Source: Granulicella mallensis
Lineage (GTDB): Bacteria > Acidobacteriota > Terriglobia > Terriglobales > Acidobacteriaceae
Length of the DNA stretch: 64,000 nucleotides
Direction: 5' to 3'
NCBI RefSeq assembly: GCF_014203225.1
Contig: NZ_JACHIO010000003.1
Location: forward strand, 186,001-250,000
Shown here: positions 33,592-44,179 of the stretch, in pieces
How positions within the stretch are numbered: the stretch's first letter is position 1
Layout of the letters: each line of letters starts with the position of its first letter
Notes under the pieces: model-generated
Seen by the model: the letters and a program-made list of their open reading frames with translations, nothing else
Told to the model about the DNA's origin: nothing
The model's database searches: none
Made by a program: the position numbers and the translations under genes

Positions 33592-34524
33592 TTACTCAGA
33601 AACCGTGGAAAGCCACTCAGCCATCACCTCTGCCGTTGAATCCTGCCATGTCGGCAGTTCAAACTCAAGCGTGCGCGCCAGCTTCTCGCAGTTCATGCGC
33701 GAGTTCTGAGGCCGCTTTGCAGGCGTTGGATAGGCATCGGAAGAGACAGGAGCCAGCCTGGCAAATGCCTGTTCGGGACGAGCGCGCTGTGCCAGTCCAA
33801 CAAACTCTGACGCGAAGCCGAACCAGGTCGTACACCCTGCGCTACAGGCGTGATAGATCCCACGGAGGGGCTGCATGGCCTCAACGAGCGTTCCGCCTTG
33901 GGTCGCCGCGTCTTTCTCGCCGCGAAGAATCGTATGCGTGGCCAGACGAGCAAGCGTACGCGACCAGGTCGGAGCGCCGTACTGGTCATCGACGATTCGC
34001 AGCTCCTCACGCTCGCGAGCGAATTTGAGGATCGTCAGCAGAAAGTTCTTGCCTCGGGCCCCGAAGACCCAACTTGTCCGAAAGGTCAGGTGAGCCGCGC
34101 CACTGGCTGCAAGGGCCTGCTCGCCGGCAAGCTTCGATGCCCCATAAACACCCAGCGGGTTCACCGGATCGTCTTCGCACCAGGGACGAGTTCCATCGCC
34201 GGCAAAGACATAATCGGTAGAGAAGTGAAGCACGGCAGCACCAATTCGAGCGGCCTCTTCGCCAAGGACACCAGGAGCATCGCCATTGATAGCAAAGGCA
34301 GTCTGGATATCGCTTTCGGCCTTATCGACAGCGGTGTAAGCCGCGGCGTTCACGATCCATCGTGGCTTCACCTGTCGCACCGTCGCGCGAATCGCAGCGG
34401 CATCGGTTAGATCGAGCTCTGCCCGGGTCACGGCAACAACAGGGCCAAGGGCATTGAGCATGGGCAACAGCTCGCTGCCAACCTGGCCATTCGCTCCGAT
34501 AAGCAGGATAGGAGCATCGATCAT
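33592..34524 (-). CDS. rfbD: dTDP-4-dehydrorhamnose reductase
   Basis: This 310-residue extended SDR begins with a Rossmann motif GANGQVGSE and carries the catalytic YGASK (about residues 126-130) and the STDYVFAGD stretch typical of RmlD. It reduces dTDP-4-keto-rhamnose to dTDP-L-rhamnose with NADPH. It is the last gene of the leftward operon rmlB, rmlA, rmlD, five bases after rmlA. Confidence 0.95.
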   Translation of the reverse strand: MIDAPILLIGANGQVGSELLPMLNALGPVVAVTRAELDLTDAAAIRATVRQVKPRWIVNAAAYTAVDKAESDIQTAFAINGDAPGVLGEEAARIGAAVLHFSTDYVFAGDGTRPWCEDDPVNPLGVYGASKLAGEQALAASGAAHLTFRTSWVFGARGKNFLLTILKFAREREELRIVDDQYGAPTWSRTLARLATHTILRGEKDAATQGGTLVEAMQPLRGIYHACSAGCTTWFGFASEFVGLAQRARPEQAFARLAPVSSDAYPTPAKRPQNSRMNCEKLARTLEFELPTWQDSTAEVMAEWLSTVSE

Positions 34525-34529
34525 GTCTG

Positions 34530-35405
34530 TCAGTAGACCCTCTCCGAGAGCAATGCCCGCAGATATTGCCCATAGGAACTCTTTGAGATTTTGTTGGAGA
34601 GTGCTTCCAACTGATCGGCAGAGATATATCCAAGACGAAATGCGATCTCTTCAGGACATGCGATCTTCAGCCCCTGACGGTGCTCAATCGTCCGAACAAA
34701 GTTGGCCGCGTCCAACAAGGAATCGTGCGTTCCGGTATCGAGCCAGGCCATGCCTCGTCCCAGCAACTCGGTATGCAGTTGACCACGCTCCAGGTACCAA
34801 CGATTGACGTCGGTAATCTCCAGTTCGCCACGCGGCGAGGGTTTGATCTGTTCGGCCACCGACACAACCTGTGAGTCATAAAAATAGATGCCCGTAACCG
34901 CATATCGAGACTTCGGCTTTACCGGCTTCTCTTCAAGCGAGATGACTTTGCGATCGGCGTCAAAGGCCACGACGCCATAACGTTCCGGATCGGTTACCGG
35001 ATAAGCGAATACGGTCGCACCCTCCGACTGGTGGCGCGCGTTTTGCAAGGCCTTGACGAAATCGTGGCCAAAAAAAATGTTGTCTCCCAATGCGAGACAG
35101 CAGCCATCGCCAGCAAGAAACTCCTTGCCGATGAGAAAAGCCTGAGCGATGCCATCGGGGGATGACTGTACCGCATATTGCAGATGAATTCCCCACTGCT
35201 CGCCCGAACCGAAAAGCTCCTGGAACCGTGGTATGTCCTGCGGGGTAGAGATAAGAAGGATCTCGCGAATCCCCGCCAGCATCAGTGTGGAAAGCGGGTA
35301 GTAGATCATCGGCTTATCGTAGATCGGTAAGAGTTGTTTCGAAACGGCTTGAGTCACCGGATGCAGTCGCGTTCCGGCTCCTCCTGCAAGAATAATCCCC
35401 TTCAT
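34530..35405 (-). CDS. rfbA: Glucose-1-phosphate thymidylyltransferase
   Basis: The 291-residue RmlA starts with the nucleotidyltransferase signature [30 protein letters not shown] and contains [13 protein letters not shown]. It makes dTDP-glucose, the first step of the rhamnose pathway. Spacing to rmlB is six bases and to rmlD five. Confidence 0.96.
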   Translation of the reverse strand: MKGIILAGGAGTRLHPVTQAVSKQLLPIYDKPMIYYPLSTLMLAGIREILLISTPQDIPRFQELFGSGEQWGIHLQYAVQSSPDGIAQAFLIGKEFLAGDGCCLALGDNIFFGHDFVKALQNARHQSEGATVFAYPVTDPERYGVVAFDADRKVISLEEKPVKPKSRYAVTGIYFYDSQVVSVAEQIKPSPRGELEITDVNRWYLERGQLHTELLGRGMAWLDTGTHDSLLDAANFVRTIEHRQGLKIACPEEIAFRLGYISADQLEALSNKISKSSYGQYLRALLSERVY

Positions 35406-35411
35406 TGAACC

Positions 35412-36494
35412 TCAGCTTTGGGACTTGCGGTCAGCATAGTTAAGTGAAACCCATTGTTGATAAGCGGCGCCTGTCACAGCTTCAATCCAGCGGCCATTGG
35501 CAAGGTACCACTCTACAGTCTTGCGGATTCCAGTCTCAAAACTTTCCTCCGGCTTCCATTTGAGCTCGCGCTCAATCTTATCTGCATCGATCGCATAACG
35601 CCGATCATGGCCCGGGCGGTCCTTGACGTACGTGATGAGTTGGTTATGAGGCTTGTGGGGCGACAAGGGGACCAACTCGTCGAGCAAAGCACAAATCGTT
35701 TGCACGACCTCAAGATTGCTGCGCTGATTACGGCCACCGATGTTATAGGTTTGACCGAGGCGGCCCTTTTCAAGCACATCAATAATGGCTCTGCAGTGAT
35801 CTTTGACAAACAGCCAGTCGCGTACCTGCAAGCCGTCACCATAGATCGGAAGCGATTTGCCGGCAAGAGCGTTGGCAATGATCAAAGGGATGAGCTTCTC
35901 TGGAAACTGGTAGGGGCCGTAATTATTGGAGCAATTCGTTACCAGCACAGGCAGATTGTAAGTGTGAAACCAGGCACGAGCCAGAAAGTCCGAAGCTGCC
36001 TTCGAAGCTGCGTAAGGACTATTAGGAGCGTAAGGTGTGGATTCTGAGAATGCGGGATCGTCAGGACCAAGTGTGCCGTACACCTCATCGGTCGAAACAT
36101 GAACAAAACGGAATGTTTTTTGGTCATCCTCGCTGAGCGTCGCCATATAGGTACGGGCCGCCTGCAGCAATGTGAACGTGCCATCAATATTTGTCTTCAG
36201 GAACGCATCTGGTCCCACAATGGAGCGGTCAACGTGGCTTTCGGCCGCGAAGTGTATGACCGCTTTCGGCTTATGACTAGCGAAGATATTAGCGACAAAC
36301 TCAGCATCGCAGATATTTCCCTGTACGAAGGTATGATCCGGATTGCCCGCAAGCGAGTCCAGATTTCCAAGATGGCTTGCATACGTGAGTGCATCGAGGT
36401 TAATGACGCGCCCTTTGCCTGAGTGGACCCAATGCAAGACAAAATTCGAGCCAATAAAACCTGCACCGCCAGTAACTAAAATTTCCGTATCCAT
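35412..36494 (-). CDS. rfbB: dTDP-glucose 4,6-dehydratase
   Basis: The start is set at ATG 36494 (MDTEILVTGGAGFIGSN); a GTG 15 bases upstream is in frame. The 360-residue protein has the NAD motif GGAGFIGSN, the conserved STDEVYG, and the YAASKAASD catalytic Tyr-Lys pair. It is RmlB, which makes dTDP-4-keto-6-deoxyglucose. First gene of the rmlBAD operon; the glycosyltransferase gene lies upstream on the same strand. Confidence 0.95.
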   Translation of the reverse strand: MDTEILVTGGAGFIGSNFVLHWVHSGKGRVINLDALTYASHLGNLDSLAGNPDHTFVQGNICDAEFVANIFASHKPKAVIHFAAESHVDRSIVGPDAFLKTNIDGTFTLLQAARTYMATLSEDDQKTFRFVHVSTDEVYGTLGPDDPAFSESTPYAPNSPYAASKAASDFLARAWFHTYNLPVLVTNCSNNYGPYQFPEKLIPLIIANALAGKSLPIYGDGLQVRDWLFVKDHCRAIIDVLEKGRLGQTYNIGGRNQRSNLEVVQTICALLDELVPLSPHKPHNQLITYVKDRPGHDRRYAIDADKIERELKWKPEESFETGIRKTVEWYLANGRWIEAVTGAAYQQWVSLNYADRKSQS

Positions 36495-36617
36495 CAATTC
36501 TCGAACCACTCGCCTTTCCTGCGAACAAAACGCTCTTTTTAGTGAAGCACAGGAAGCGGTTCAATAGTCGCCCCCGTGGAGGATGAAACGATTACAGACG
36601 GGTAGCCTGTCTGACCA

Positions 36618-37694
36618 CTAGCGGTGCGTCGGATCTGTCGGTGTGTAGTGGGGCCGGGGGGGTGAAGACACGATGTGAGATTTATCCGCAGAAGAGAATG
36701 TGAATTTCTCATCCTGCCAGAAGTTCTTTTGCGCTGAAATAGCCTGCTTTAGAGCTAACGGAAGATATTTTTCGTGAAGGCCAAGCTGATAGCTGCACCA
36801 CTTGCTTGCATTGCGCAGAGTCGCCAGGGGAATCAGAGAGGGCCTGGTCTTCAAAAGAAATTGCATCTGCGAAATGACAAAGGTACGCCCCTCGCCACCC
36901 GCTCCACCAAAAGCATCCAGCATCCACTGTTCTCTTCCATGGTGCACCCCGATATCGAAGTAACGGGAGAACTCCTGCAACAGGGTTAGCGGATGGGAAT
37001 GAATCACAGTGGCATCTGACTGATAGGCAATCTTCCAGTTCGCCAGCAGCATGCGTGCAACTACCGTCACCTCTTCAGAGACGATGGTGTGTGAGGGAAA
37101 GCCGCCGACCTCATCAAAGGCCGCACGCCGATAGGCAGCGAAACTGTTGGAAAAGAACGCTGTCTTTATCCCAAGACGCTCGTGGCTTGAAAAAGTCCGT
37201 ACATCGGAGAGGTCAGGGTAGTTAAACAGGCGCGCATGCTGTTCGATTGGATCTGCCTGTTCGCGCGGCAACTGCCTGCCGTAAGCAGCTCCAACTGCCG
37301 AATCGTTAAAAGCACACAGCAATGTTTCGATCGGATGATCCCCACAAGGGAGGGCGTCCTGGGTCAAAAGAACAAGGAACTCAGCCCATGGCATCGATTC
37401 GACCGCCATCTGGCGTGTTGCGCCATGACGGAAACTTTCTTTGGAAACGTTCATTAGCCGATAACCGGCACGCCGAACCAACTCCTGGGTCTTATCCGAG
37501 GAGGACGAATCGACGATCAGAACCTGCTCCCTGGCAATGCCCTGTGTCTCCAGGGCTGTTTGCAGACGCTCCCAATGAGGGTTTGCGTTATACGTCGGGA
37601 TGACGATGCCAGCCCGCTGAAGACAAGTTCCATTCGGAGAAGCATCGTGCAAAGTCTTATCAACAGACATCATCGTGAGCAACTGGCCCTTCAT
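36618..37694 (-). CDS. Family 2 glycosyltransferase, rhamnosyltransferase-like
   Basis: This 358-residue GT-A enzyme has a VIPTYNAN start, the VDSSSSDKT metal/nucleotide region (about 60), a SFRHGATRQM segment as in rhamnosyltransferases, an FFSNSFAAYRR stretch and a C-terminal basic region. It lies upstream of rmlB on the same strand with about 120 bases between, so it may be the first gene of that group. The substrate is likely dTDP-rhamnose, inferred from the neighbours. Confidence 0.85.
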   Translation of the reverse strand: MKGQLLTMMSVDKTLHDASPNGTCLQRAGIVIPTYNANPHWERLQTALETQGIAREQVLIVDSSSSDKTQELVRRAGYRLMNVSKESFRHGATRQMAVESMPWAEFLVLLTQDALPCGDHPIETLLCAFNDSAVGAAYGRQLPREQADPIEQHARLFNYPDLSDVRTFSSHERLGIKTAFFSNSFAAYRRAAFDEVGGFPSHTIVSEEVTVVARMLLANWKIAYQSDATVIHSHPLTLLQEFSRYFDIGVHHGREQWMLDAFGGAGGEGRTFVISQMQFLLKTRPSLIPLATLRNASKWCSYQLGLHEKYLPLALKQAISAQKNFWQDEKFTFSSADKSHIVSSPPRPHYTPTDPTHR

Positions 37695-38248
37695 TCACGC
37701 TCGAAATCCTGTGCAAAACGGACTAAGATCCAAGTCGGGCCGAAGAGCTACGATCTAAAAGCTGGGATCGTTCTAGAAGCTCTTCAACAGCGGCAATGTT
37801 ACGATATCTCGTAAGCGAAATCAAACCATGGGTTCTGCATCATTGCAGTTCGATGAAGACACGCCACAACCGAATTCCTCTACTCGCATCACTGTCATGA
37901 TGTGTAAACACCATGGAGTACCCAATTAGAGGGAAACAGCTAGTTTTGTCTGCTCATTCAAACGATAAGATCTTTTGAACGTAGCCTTTGTGGCGACAGC
38001 TCTGAAAATGAAATAATGTCGGCACTAGGGCCTTTTCGACGGCTTGTGTCTCTATCCGGTACATATTTCAGTAACTGAGCGTAATGTTGACACAACCCGC
38101 GATTTCGACCAAGCGCTCCGGCCAGGAATCAAGGAAGATTCCCCCTGCAACATGCAACCAAAATGATCTTTGGTGTTGGAAGTAGCCGACCATATCGTCT
38201 CATCTCTTTGATAAAAGGAAGGGATTCCCTCACATCATCCATAGATTT
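37695..38248. promoter_or_regulatory. Long AT-rich divergent intergenic region
   Basis: A 554-bp gap lies between the glycosyltransferase (leftward) and the Wza-like gene (rightward). It is noticeably more AT-rich than the coding DNA beside it. It contains a good -35-like TTGACA near 38084 without a clear -10 at the right spacing. No gene or repeat was found. Its length suggests a regulated promoter for exopolysaccharide export, but no specific site could be identified. Confidence 0.35.
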
Positions 38249-41086
38249 ATGAAAACCACGCACAAGAATCCATTTAGTCTGATTAGAAGCGCGTCGTTGA
38301 CGCGTCTAAGAGGCGTTCAGACATCTCAGGATGCTGCTGTGCCGGCACTTTCACTAAAGCCGAGGTCTGGAATTTTGTTTCGCATCAGCAAATTTCGATT
38401 TATCCCGATTCTGTCTGTCGTTCTCCTGCTACCTGCCTTCTCTGCTTTGGCACAAAATTCGCAGCCCTGTACTGACCAGTCTTCTCCGGATTGCAGCGAC
38501 AACTCCTCGAGCCAATATGGGAACTCAGTAAATCCCATGCAAAATGGAGCGGCTGTTCCTGATAATTCACAAACGTTGCAGACACAGAGGCAATCCCAGC
38601 AACAAAACAACCAGCTTTATGTCGATTCGGCCGGCAATACCCGAAACCAGCAGTTCTCTAATAATCTGAACCGCCAGAACAACTTCTTCCCGCCCGACAG
38701 GCCAACAGATATGCAGAGGCTGACACAAGCCTCTACAGGGGAACAGCTGTCGATCTTCGGTCGCGATCTGTTTCAAAGAGCGCCCTCTACCTTCGCTCCG
38801 GTCGACCAGATCCCCGCCATGTCCGACTACATTGTCGGCCCGGGTGATGAGATTCTCTTGCGTCTTTGGGGACCCGAATCTTTCAATGGACAATTGACCG
38901 TCGACAGCTCCGGTTCGATTTATGTACCCCAGGTCGGAGGCATTCACGTCGCAGGTCTCCGTATCGATCAGCTCCAGAGTCAGATCAGCTCCGATATTCG
39001 GCACACTTTCCGCAACTTCAATTTGTCAGTCGATCTGGGCCATCTCCGGTCCATTCAGGTCTATGTGGTGGGTGAGGCCAGGCGTCCGGGCGTTTACACG
39101 GTCAGTTCCCTCAGTACCGTGCTCAATGTACTTTTCGTGGCCGGCGGACCAAACGTCCAAGGATCCCTACGACATATTGAGGTGCGGCGCGATGGAAAGG
39201 TTGCCGGCGAACTCGATCTATACGACCTATTGTTGAAGGGCGATAAAACACACGATCTTCGCCTTCAACCCAACGACACTATCTTTATCCCCCCCGTAGG
39301 ACCACAGGCCGCACTGGCCGGCAGCGTGCATCATCCTGCCATCTACGAGCTTCGCGGCGAGACGACTATCGGGGATCTGCTGAAGCTTGCTGGGGGTCTC
39401 ACGCCTACAGGATCGACGACACAACTCTCTCTGGAGCGCGTCGAAGACGACCACTCGCGCGCTGCGGTGACGGTGAATATCGACGACGCAGGCCGAGCTA
39501 TGGCGCTCCGCGACGGAGATGTGCTGTTCGTCAACCACATTACCTCCGCCTACCAGCAATCGGTAACCATCCGGGGCAACCTGGCGAACCCGGGACGATT
39601 CCCCTGGCATCCTGGCATGCGGTTGAGCGACATCATTCCTGACCGGAAATCTCTACTAACGAATAATTACTGGCGGCAACGCAATCGTCTCGGTGTTCCA
39701 ACGCCGCTCTTCGAACCTCTGCGCCCCTCACAGGAGTATTCGTGGGGGAAACCGCAACTCCCCACAAGACAAAATCGTACCTCGACTTCTTCATCCTCCT
39801 TGTCATCCTCATCTTCTCAGCGGCTCAATGGAGGAATTAATCAGTTCCCTCCCCTCCCACCACCTGGGGAAGACGAGGAGAGCGACACCCTCAATTCTCA
39901 GCAGGTCTCAAATATTGGAGACCAGAATACCGACGATCAAAATGCTGACGATCAAGAGCTTGCTGGAAGCACGAATGTGCAGAACCGGAACACAGGATCT
40001 ACCTCCCAATCCAATGCTTCTCTTCCCTCTTCCGACAAGATGATCAGTCGGGGGTCGCTGGCCGAAGAGCAGCAGGCCGCTGGAAGTCCGAGTGTGGCTA
40101 ACGTTGGCCCTATCAATACGATTAAGATCCCGGCACCAGAGATCGATTGGTCCTATGCCGTCGTTGAACGCCTCAACCCGGACACACTCAAAAGCTCTCT
40201 CATCCCTTTCAACCTCGAGAAGCTTGTTCAAGGCCAAGACCCAGCTCAAAACCTGGAGTTGCAGCCCGGAGACGTCGTAACCATCCTGTCTCAGGCCGAT
40301 ATTCACGTTCCGCAAGACGAGCGGACCAAATATATTCGTCTCGAGGGCGAGTTCGCGGGTGCGGGCGTCTACAGCGTCGGCCCCAATGAAACTCTTGACC
40401 AACTGGTGCGTCGCGCCGGTGGCCTTACGAGCAAGGCCTATCTTTACGGGTCCAGCTTCACCAGGGAGTCCGCCCGTATCTTCCAGCAGCAGCGCCTGGA
40501 TGAGTATGTCTCTTCACTCGCCATCAGTATGCAACGTGCGTCTGCAGTCCGAGCTGCTTCCTCGTCGGGGACGGTAGTCGACCCCAATGCTCTTTACGAA
40601 GAGCGGGATACCATCGCCCAGTTGCGCAAACTGCGCGCTACTGGCCGCATCGTACTTGAGTTCCGCCCGGATAGTGTGGGCGCTGATAAGATCCCGGCCA
40701 TCCCCCTGGAGGATGGCGATGTGTTCCGCATTCCTTCGCGGCCACTCACTGTAAGCGTCATCGGCGCCGTTTATGGGCAGAACGTCTTTCTCTACGACTC
40801 CAAACGGAGAGTAGAAGATTATGTGCTTCTGGCCGGAAAACCAAATTCCATTGCGGACAGCAGACACGCTTTCATCATCCGTGCCGATGGCTCGGTATAC
40901 AGCCGTCAACGAGCTAAGGGAACGTGGAAGAACAGCTTTGACGCGACGCAGATCAATCCTGGGGACTCTATCGTTATTCCTGAAAAGCCGATCCAGGCTT
41001 CTCTGATAAAGCAGGTCATCGACTACTCGCAGATCTTCTCCCAATTTGCCCTGGGAGCGGCGGCAGTCACCGTCATCAAGCAGTAG
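38249..41086 (+). CDS. Wza-like polysaccharide export protein with multiple SLBB domains and low-complexity insert
   Basis: This 945-residue outer-membrane-type export protein has a late signal segment (hydrophobic RFIPILSVVLLLPAFSALAQ at about 50-69). A Poly_export domain follows (about 190-270: DYIVGPGDEILLRLWG) and then five SLBB-like units, three before and two after a Ser/Gln/Asn/Asp-rich stretch (about 505-630). The insert includes SSSSS, DQN repeats and a Pro tract (PPLPPPG). Wza-like proteins form the outer-membrane channel for polysaccharide. Ordinary Wza is about 380 residues, so this protein is over twice as long. No Wzc kinase or polymerase gene is adjacent. Confidence 0.85.
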   Translation: MKTTHKNPFSLIRSASLTRLRGVQTSQDAAVPALSLKPRSGILFRISKFRFIPILSVVLLLPAFSALAQNSQPCTDQSSPDCSDNSSSQYGNSVNPMQNGAAVPDNSQTLQTQRQSQQQNNQLYVDSAGNTRNQQFSNNLNRQNNFFPPDRPTDMQRLTQASTGEQLSIFGRDLFQRAPSTFAPVDQIPAMSDYIVGPGDEILLRLWGPESFNGQLTVDSSGSIYVPQVGGIHVAGLRIDQLQSQISSDIRHTFRNFNLSVDLGHLRSIQVYVVGEARRPGVYTVSSLSTVLNVLFVAGGPNVQGSLRHIEVRRDGKVAGELDLYDLLLKGDKTHDLRLQPNDTIFIPPVGPQAALAGSVHHPAIYELRGETTIGDLLKLAGGLTPTGSTTQLSLERVEDDHSRAAVTVNIDDAGRAMALRDGDVLFVNHITSAYQQSVTIRGNLANPGRFPWHPGMRLSDIIPDRKSLLTNNYWRQRNRLGVPTPLFEPLRPSQEYSWGKPQLPTRQNRTSTSSSSLSSSSSQRLNGGINQFPPLPPPGEDEESDTLNSQQVSNIGDQNTDDQNADDQELAGSTNVQNRNTGSTSQSNASLPSSDKMISRGSLAEEQQAAGSPSVANVGPINTIKIPAPEIDWSYAVVERLNPDTLKSSLIPFNLEKLVQGQDPAQNLELQPGDVVTILSQADIHVPQDERTKYIRLEGEFAGAGVYSVGPNETLDQLVRRAGGLTSKAYLYGSSFTRESARIFQQQRLDEYVSSLAISMQRASAVRAASSSGTVVDPNALYEERDTIAQLRKLRATGRIVLEFRPDSVGADKIPAIPLEDGDVFRIPSRPLTVSVIGAVYGQNVFLYDSKRRVEDYVLLAGKPNSIADSRHAFIIRADGSVYSRQRAKGTWKNSFDATQINPGDSIVIPEKPIQASLIKQVIDYSQIFSQFALGAAAVTVIKQ

Positions 41087-41164
41087 CGAGCTTCGTCCTT
41101 TAGGCTCGCACCAACAGGCCAGTAAGATTTATGGCAGGCCCCGTATCATCCTGACGAGGAACTC

Positions 41165-43072
41165 GTGAGTCCCAGACGTACACTGCTTTGTTTGACGACG
41201 GTATCTTTAATGCTCTTTCTTCCAGGCGCGGACCTTGCCCAGCAAGGCTCCCGCGCGGAAGCTCCAGTCTCAGGAAAAGGTGTCGCGCTGACCCTGCCAG
41301 CCAGCAGCGTTTTCCCTGTTTCCACCAATACGCCGCAATACATTGCATCGACACCCTATACGGCTCAGCCATCTATCGCCCCGAATGACGTGTCCTCTGG
41401 AGATGCAGGGAGCAGCGATGGCCGTGTAATCGATCCGGACGCCAACGACAACTACGAAGACAGGATCGGCTCCACCAACGTTCCGATGGATAGCTGGATC
41501 TACCCTGCCCTGGAACGACTTAGCTCCATGGGCCTGATCCCCTTCCAGAGTGTCTCCATCCGTCCGTGGACTCGACAAGAGTGCCGCCGGCAGGTGCAGC
41601 AGGCGAAAGATATTCTGCTTGGCGTTCACGGACACTATTACGACGTCAGCGACAGCATTAAGCTGGAAGCCGAGAATCTTATTCCTCAACTCGATAGTGC
41701 CTTGCAGGAACCCAATGAATCCTCAGAGGCTGTATTGGAATCCGGCTATGCTCGTGAGGGCACGATTGCCGGACCTGCGCTGACTGACGGCTTCCATTTC
41801 GGGCAAACGTGGCGGAACGATTACGGGCGTCCGCTGGGCCGCGGCAATAGCGCTATCGCTGGCTTCTCCGTACGTGCCGTGCATGGACATTTTTTCTTCT
41901 TCGATCGGCAGGAGTTGCAGCAGGCTCCCACGACACCGCCGATCACTGCGGCCGATTCAGCCCTGTTTTATAGCCTGGACGACTTCCCTTTCGCCGTCCC
42001 CTCAAACCCTCCCCCCGTTCCGGTAACACCTGCTCTTGCAGCTTATGTGCGCCAGCGCCCGCTCGAACTCTATGCCGGAGCGGCCTTCGGCGGATTTGCT
42101 CTGTCGTTTGGCAAGCAGGAGCTCTTCTGGGGACCAACGACCATGGGTCCGCTCTCCTTTTCGAGCAATGCGGAACCAACCTACAACCTGCAGTTGGTTG
42201 CAACCCGTCCCCATCCCTTTCCCATCTTCCCAACCCTGGGCACTTATCGTTTCGACCTGGTCTTTGGAAAGCTTTCCGGACATCACTATCCAGCGCGCCC
42301 CTACTTCAATGGCGAGAAAGCAGACTTCACATTCGGACGTACGTTCGAAATGAGTTTTACGCGTTGGTCCATCTTATGGGGGGTAGGTCACCCCATGACC
42401 CTGGGGAGTCTCAAAACAAATCTATTCAGTTCAACCTCAACAGGTTGTGGCTTCGGCTATGGAGATCGCTGCGATCCAGGAGATCGGAAATCTGGATTTG
42501 ATTTTCGGCTGCATGTCCCTGGACTGCGGAACTATGTGACGCTCTATGCAGATTCCTATGCCGACGATGAACCGAGCCCCATTGACGCCCCACGGCGTGT
42601 GGTCTGGCATCCCGGCATCTATCTTCCACGCCTTCCCTATCTTCCGCATATGGATTTTCGTTTCGAGGCAGCCAGCTCTGAGGAACTCAGCCAGGACGAA
42701 GGCGGCACTCGCTTTTTCATCAATAACCAGTATCGCGACGGCAATACCAACAAAGGATTCCTCCTGGGCAATGCGGTCGGGCGCGATGCGCGCGCACTGG
42801 AAGGCCGCACAGGTTACTGGTTTTCAGCTCGTACGCGAGTCGAAGCCGGCTATCGGCAAACAAAAACCAGCAGTTTATTCCTTCCAGGGGGAGGCACCAC
42901 CACAGATGGCTTTCTCAATGCCTCCTATGCTTTCAATCGGGAATGGTCTCTCCAGGTATTTACCCAATACGAACGCTTCCTGATTCCCGCTTATCTGCCT
43001 GGGTCTCAGCACAATACGAGCGGCTGGTTCCAAATTACCTGGGATCCATCGCGTTCTATCTTTTCGCACTAA
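41165..43072 (+). CDS. Capsule assembly Wzi family protein
   Basis: The GTG start at 41165 follows GAGGAA. The 635-residue protein has a signal peptide (cleavage near DLAQ|Q), a region of about 70 residues low in structure, and then beta-strand-rich sequence with Wzi-family features (DSWIYPALERL, PWTRQECRRQVQQA, FGKQELFWGP, ARPYFNGEKADFTFGRTFEMSFTRW). Wzi is an outer-membrane beta-barrel lectin that anchors capsule at the cell surface. It lies 78 bases after the Wza-like gene and probably shares its operon. The length exceeds the E. coli Wzi by about 150 residues. Confidence 0.85.
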   Translation: MSPRRTLLCLTTVSLMLFLPGADLAQQGSRAEAPVSGKGVALTLPASSVFPVSTNTPQYIASTPYTAQPSIAPNDVSSGDAGSSDGRVIDPDANDNYEDRIGSTNVPMDSWIYPALERLSSMGLIPFQSVSIRPWTRQECRRQVQQAKDILLGVHGHYYDVSDSIKLEAENLIPQLDSALQEPNESSEAVLESGYAREGTIAGPALTDGFHFGQTWRNDYGRPLGRGNSAIAGFSVRAVHGHFFFFDRQELQQAPTTPPITAADSALFYSLDDFPFAVPSNPPPVPVTPALAAYVRQRPLELYAGAAFGGFALSFGKQELFWGPTTMGPLSFSSNAEPTYNLQLVATRPHPFPIFPTLGTYRFDLVFGKLSGHHYPARPYFNGEKADFTFGRTFEMSFTRWSILWGVGHPMTLGSLKTNLFSSTSTGCGFGYGDRCDPGDRKSGFDFRLHVPGLRNYVTLYADSYADDEPSPIDAPRRVVWHPGIYLPRLPYLPHMDFRFEAASSEELSQDEGGTRFFINNQYRDGNTNKGFLLGNAVGRDARALEGRTGYWFSARTRVEAGYRQTKTSSLFLPGGGTTTDGFLNASYAFNREWSLQVFTQYERFLIPAYLPGSQHNTSGWFQITWDPSRSIFSH

Positions 43073-43087
43073 CTCCTAATTACTGCC

Positions 43088-44179
43088 TCAACCCCTGGAG
43101 CGTAAATACGCTCGCATCGGCTTGTCATACGCAACCATCACCAGGCATGCAAATGCCACCATCATTACAACTCCGCAGGTCACGTCTAACGCCAGCGCCG
43201 GCCCTCCCGTCGCCAGTTTGTGCTTTTCGGCGAAGTCCCCCCAGATCCAGATCACCGAGTAATGCGTCATATACAGCGGATACGATAAGTCTCCCGAAAA
43301 CCGGCACAACCGTTCCACCTTCGGGGATACCGTCGCCCCCGCGCCTAGCACTACCAGCAGCGGGAAATACACCACAATCACCGCCACCTCCCGTATCCAT
43401 CCGCCGTGCGCATAAGGCATCACCAGTGCCAGCAATAGCAAGACACTCAACGCGCCAAAGCCCAGCCGCGTCCGCAGCCGCCACCCCATTCGGTACACCA
43501 GCAGCCCTGCCATAAACGAGAAGGCCACCCGCGCTCCGCCGTCCCAAAAGTTCCGCGCACTCCATCCACCCGCTAAGTTTCCTGCCCGATACCCCGCCCA
43601 ACACAACAGCACTGCCGCCACTACCGTGAGCACTGCCAACACTCCACGCTTCACCCGATACAGCGCCAGAGCAAACACCACGTTGGCCACATACTCCCAA
43701 AATAAGGACCACGCCGGAGCATTCAGGCTGAACAGGTTCTGGCTCCGCTCCTTCATCACCCCATAGGGAATCAACAGCAGCGACGCCACAAACATTAGCG
43801 CCACCTTGCCCAGTCCATATCCCGGTGTAATCCCAAACGGATTGGCATAGAACGCGAGCAGCCCCAGCACCGTCCCCAACACCACCAGTGGATGCAGCCG
43901 GATCAGCCGTGCCTTCAGGAAGCTCACGAGCCCCATCGTTTTCAGGCGATCGTCATACGCATACCCCATCACAAAGCCCGAGAGGCAAAAGAAAAAATCC
44001 ACCGCCAGAAAGCCATGTCCAATCCAAAGCTTGCTGTAGTTCCAAATCACCATTTCCAGAAAGTGGAAGGTCACCACCCCCACAGCCGCCACGCCGCGCA
44101 ACCCATCCAACACCACAAAATGCGGCTTCGTGCGTTGCATCTCTGCCGTCCCCACTGTTACGCCGAAACCTTCAGCCAT
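43088..44179 (-). CDS. Acyltransferase 3 family membrane protein (OafA/YrhL-like)
   Basis: The start at ATG 44179 is preferred (GAGAGGTGGG directly upstream); the frame is open to a TTG at 44248. The protein (about 363 residues) has about ten hydrophobic segments and the family motif LDGLRGVAAVGVVTFHF near its start, with the catalytic His in FHF-type position, then FFCLSGFVMGY. Acyltransferase 3 proteins O-acylate cell-surface polysaccharides or lipids. It is convergent with the Wzi-like gene and probably modifies the same polysaccharide, which is inferred. Confidence 0.88.
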   Translation of the reverse strand: MAEGFGVTVGTAEMQRTKPHFVVLDGLRGVAAVGVVTFHFLEMVIWNYSKLWIGHGFLAVDFFFCLSGFVMGYAYDDRLKTMGLVSFLKARLIRLHPLVVLGTVLGLLAFYANPFGITPGYGLGKVALMFVASLLLIPYGVMKERSQNLFSLNAPAWSLFWEYVANVVFALALYRVKRGVLAVLTVVAAVLLCWAGYRAGNLAGGWSARNFWDGGARVAFSFMAGLLVYRMGWRLRTRLGFGALSVLLLLALVMPYAHGGWIREVAVIVVYFPLLVVLGAGATVSPKVERLCRFSGDLSYPLYMTHYSVIWIWGDFAEKHKLATGGPALALDVTCGVVMMVAFACLVMVAYDKPMRAYLRSRG

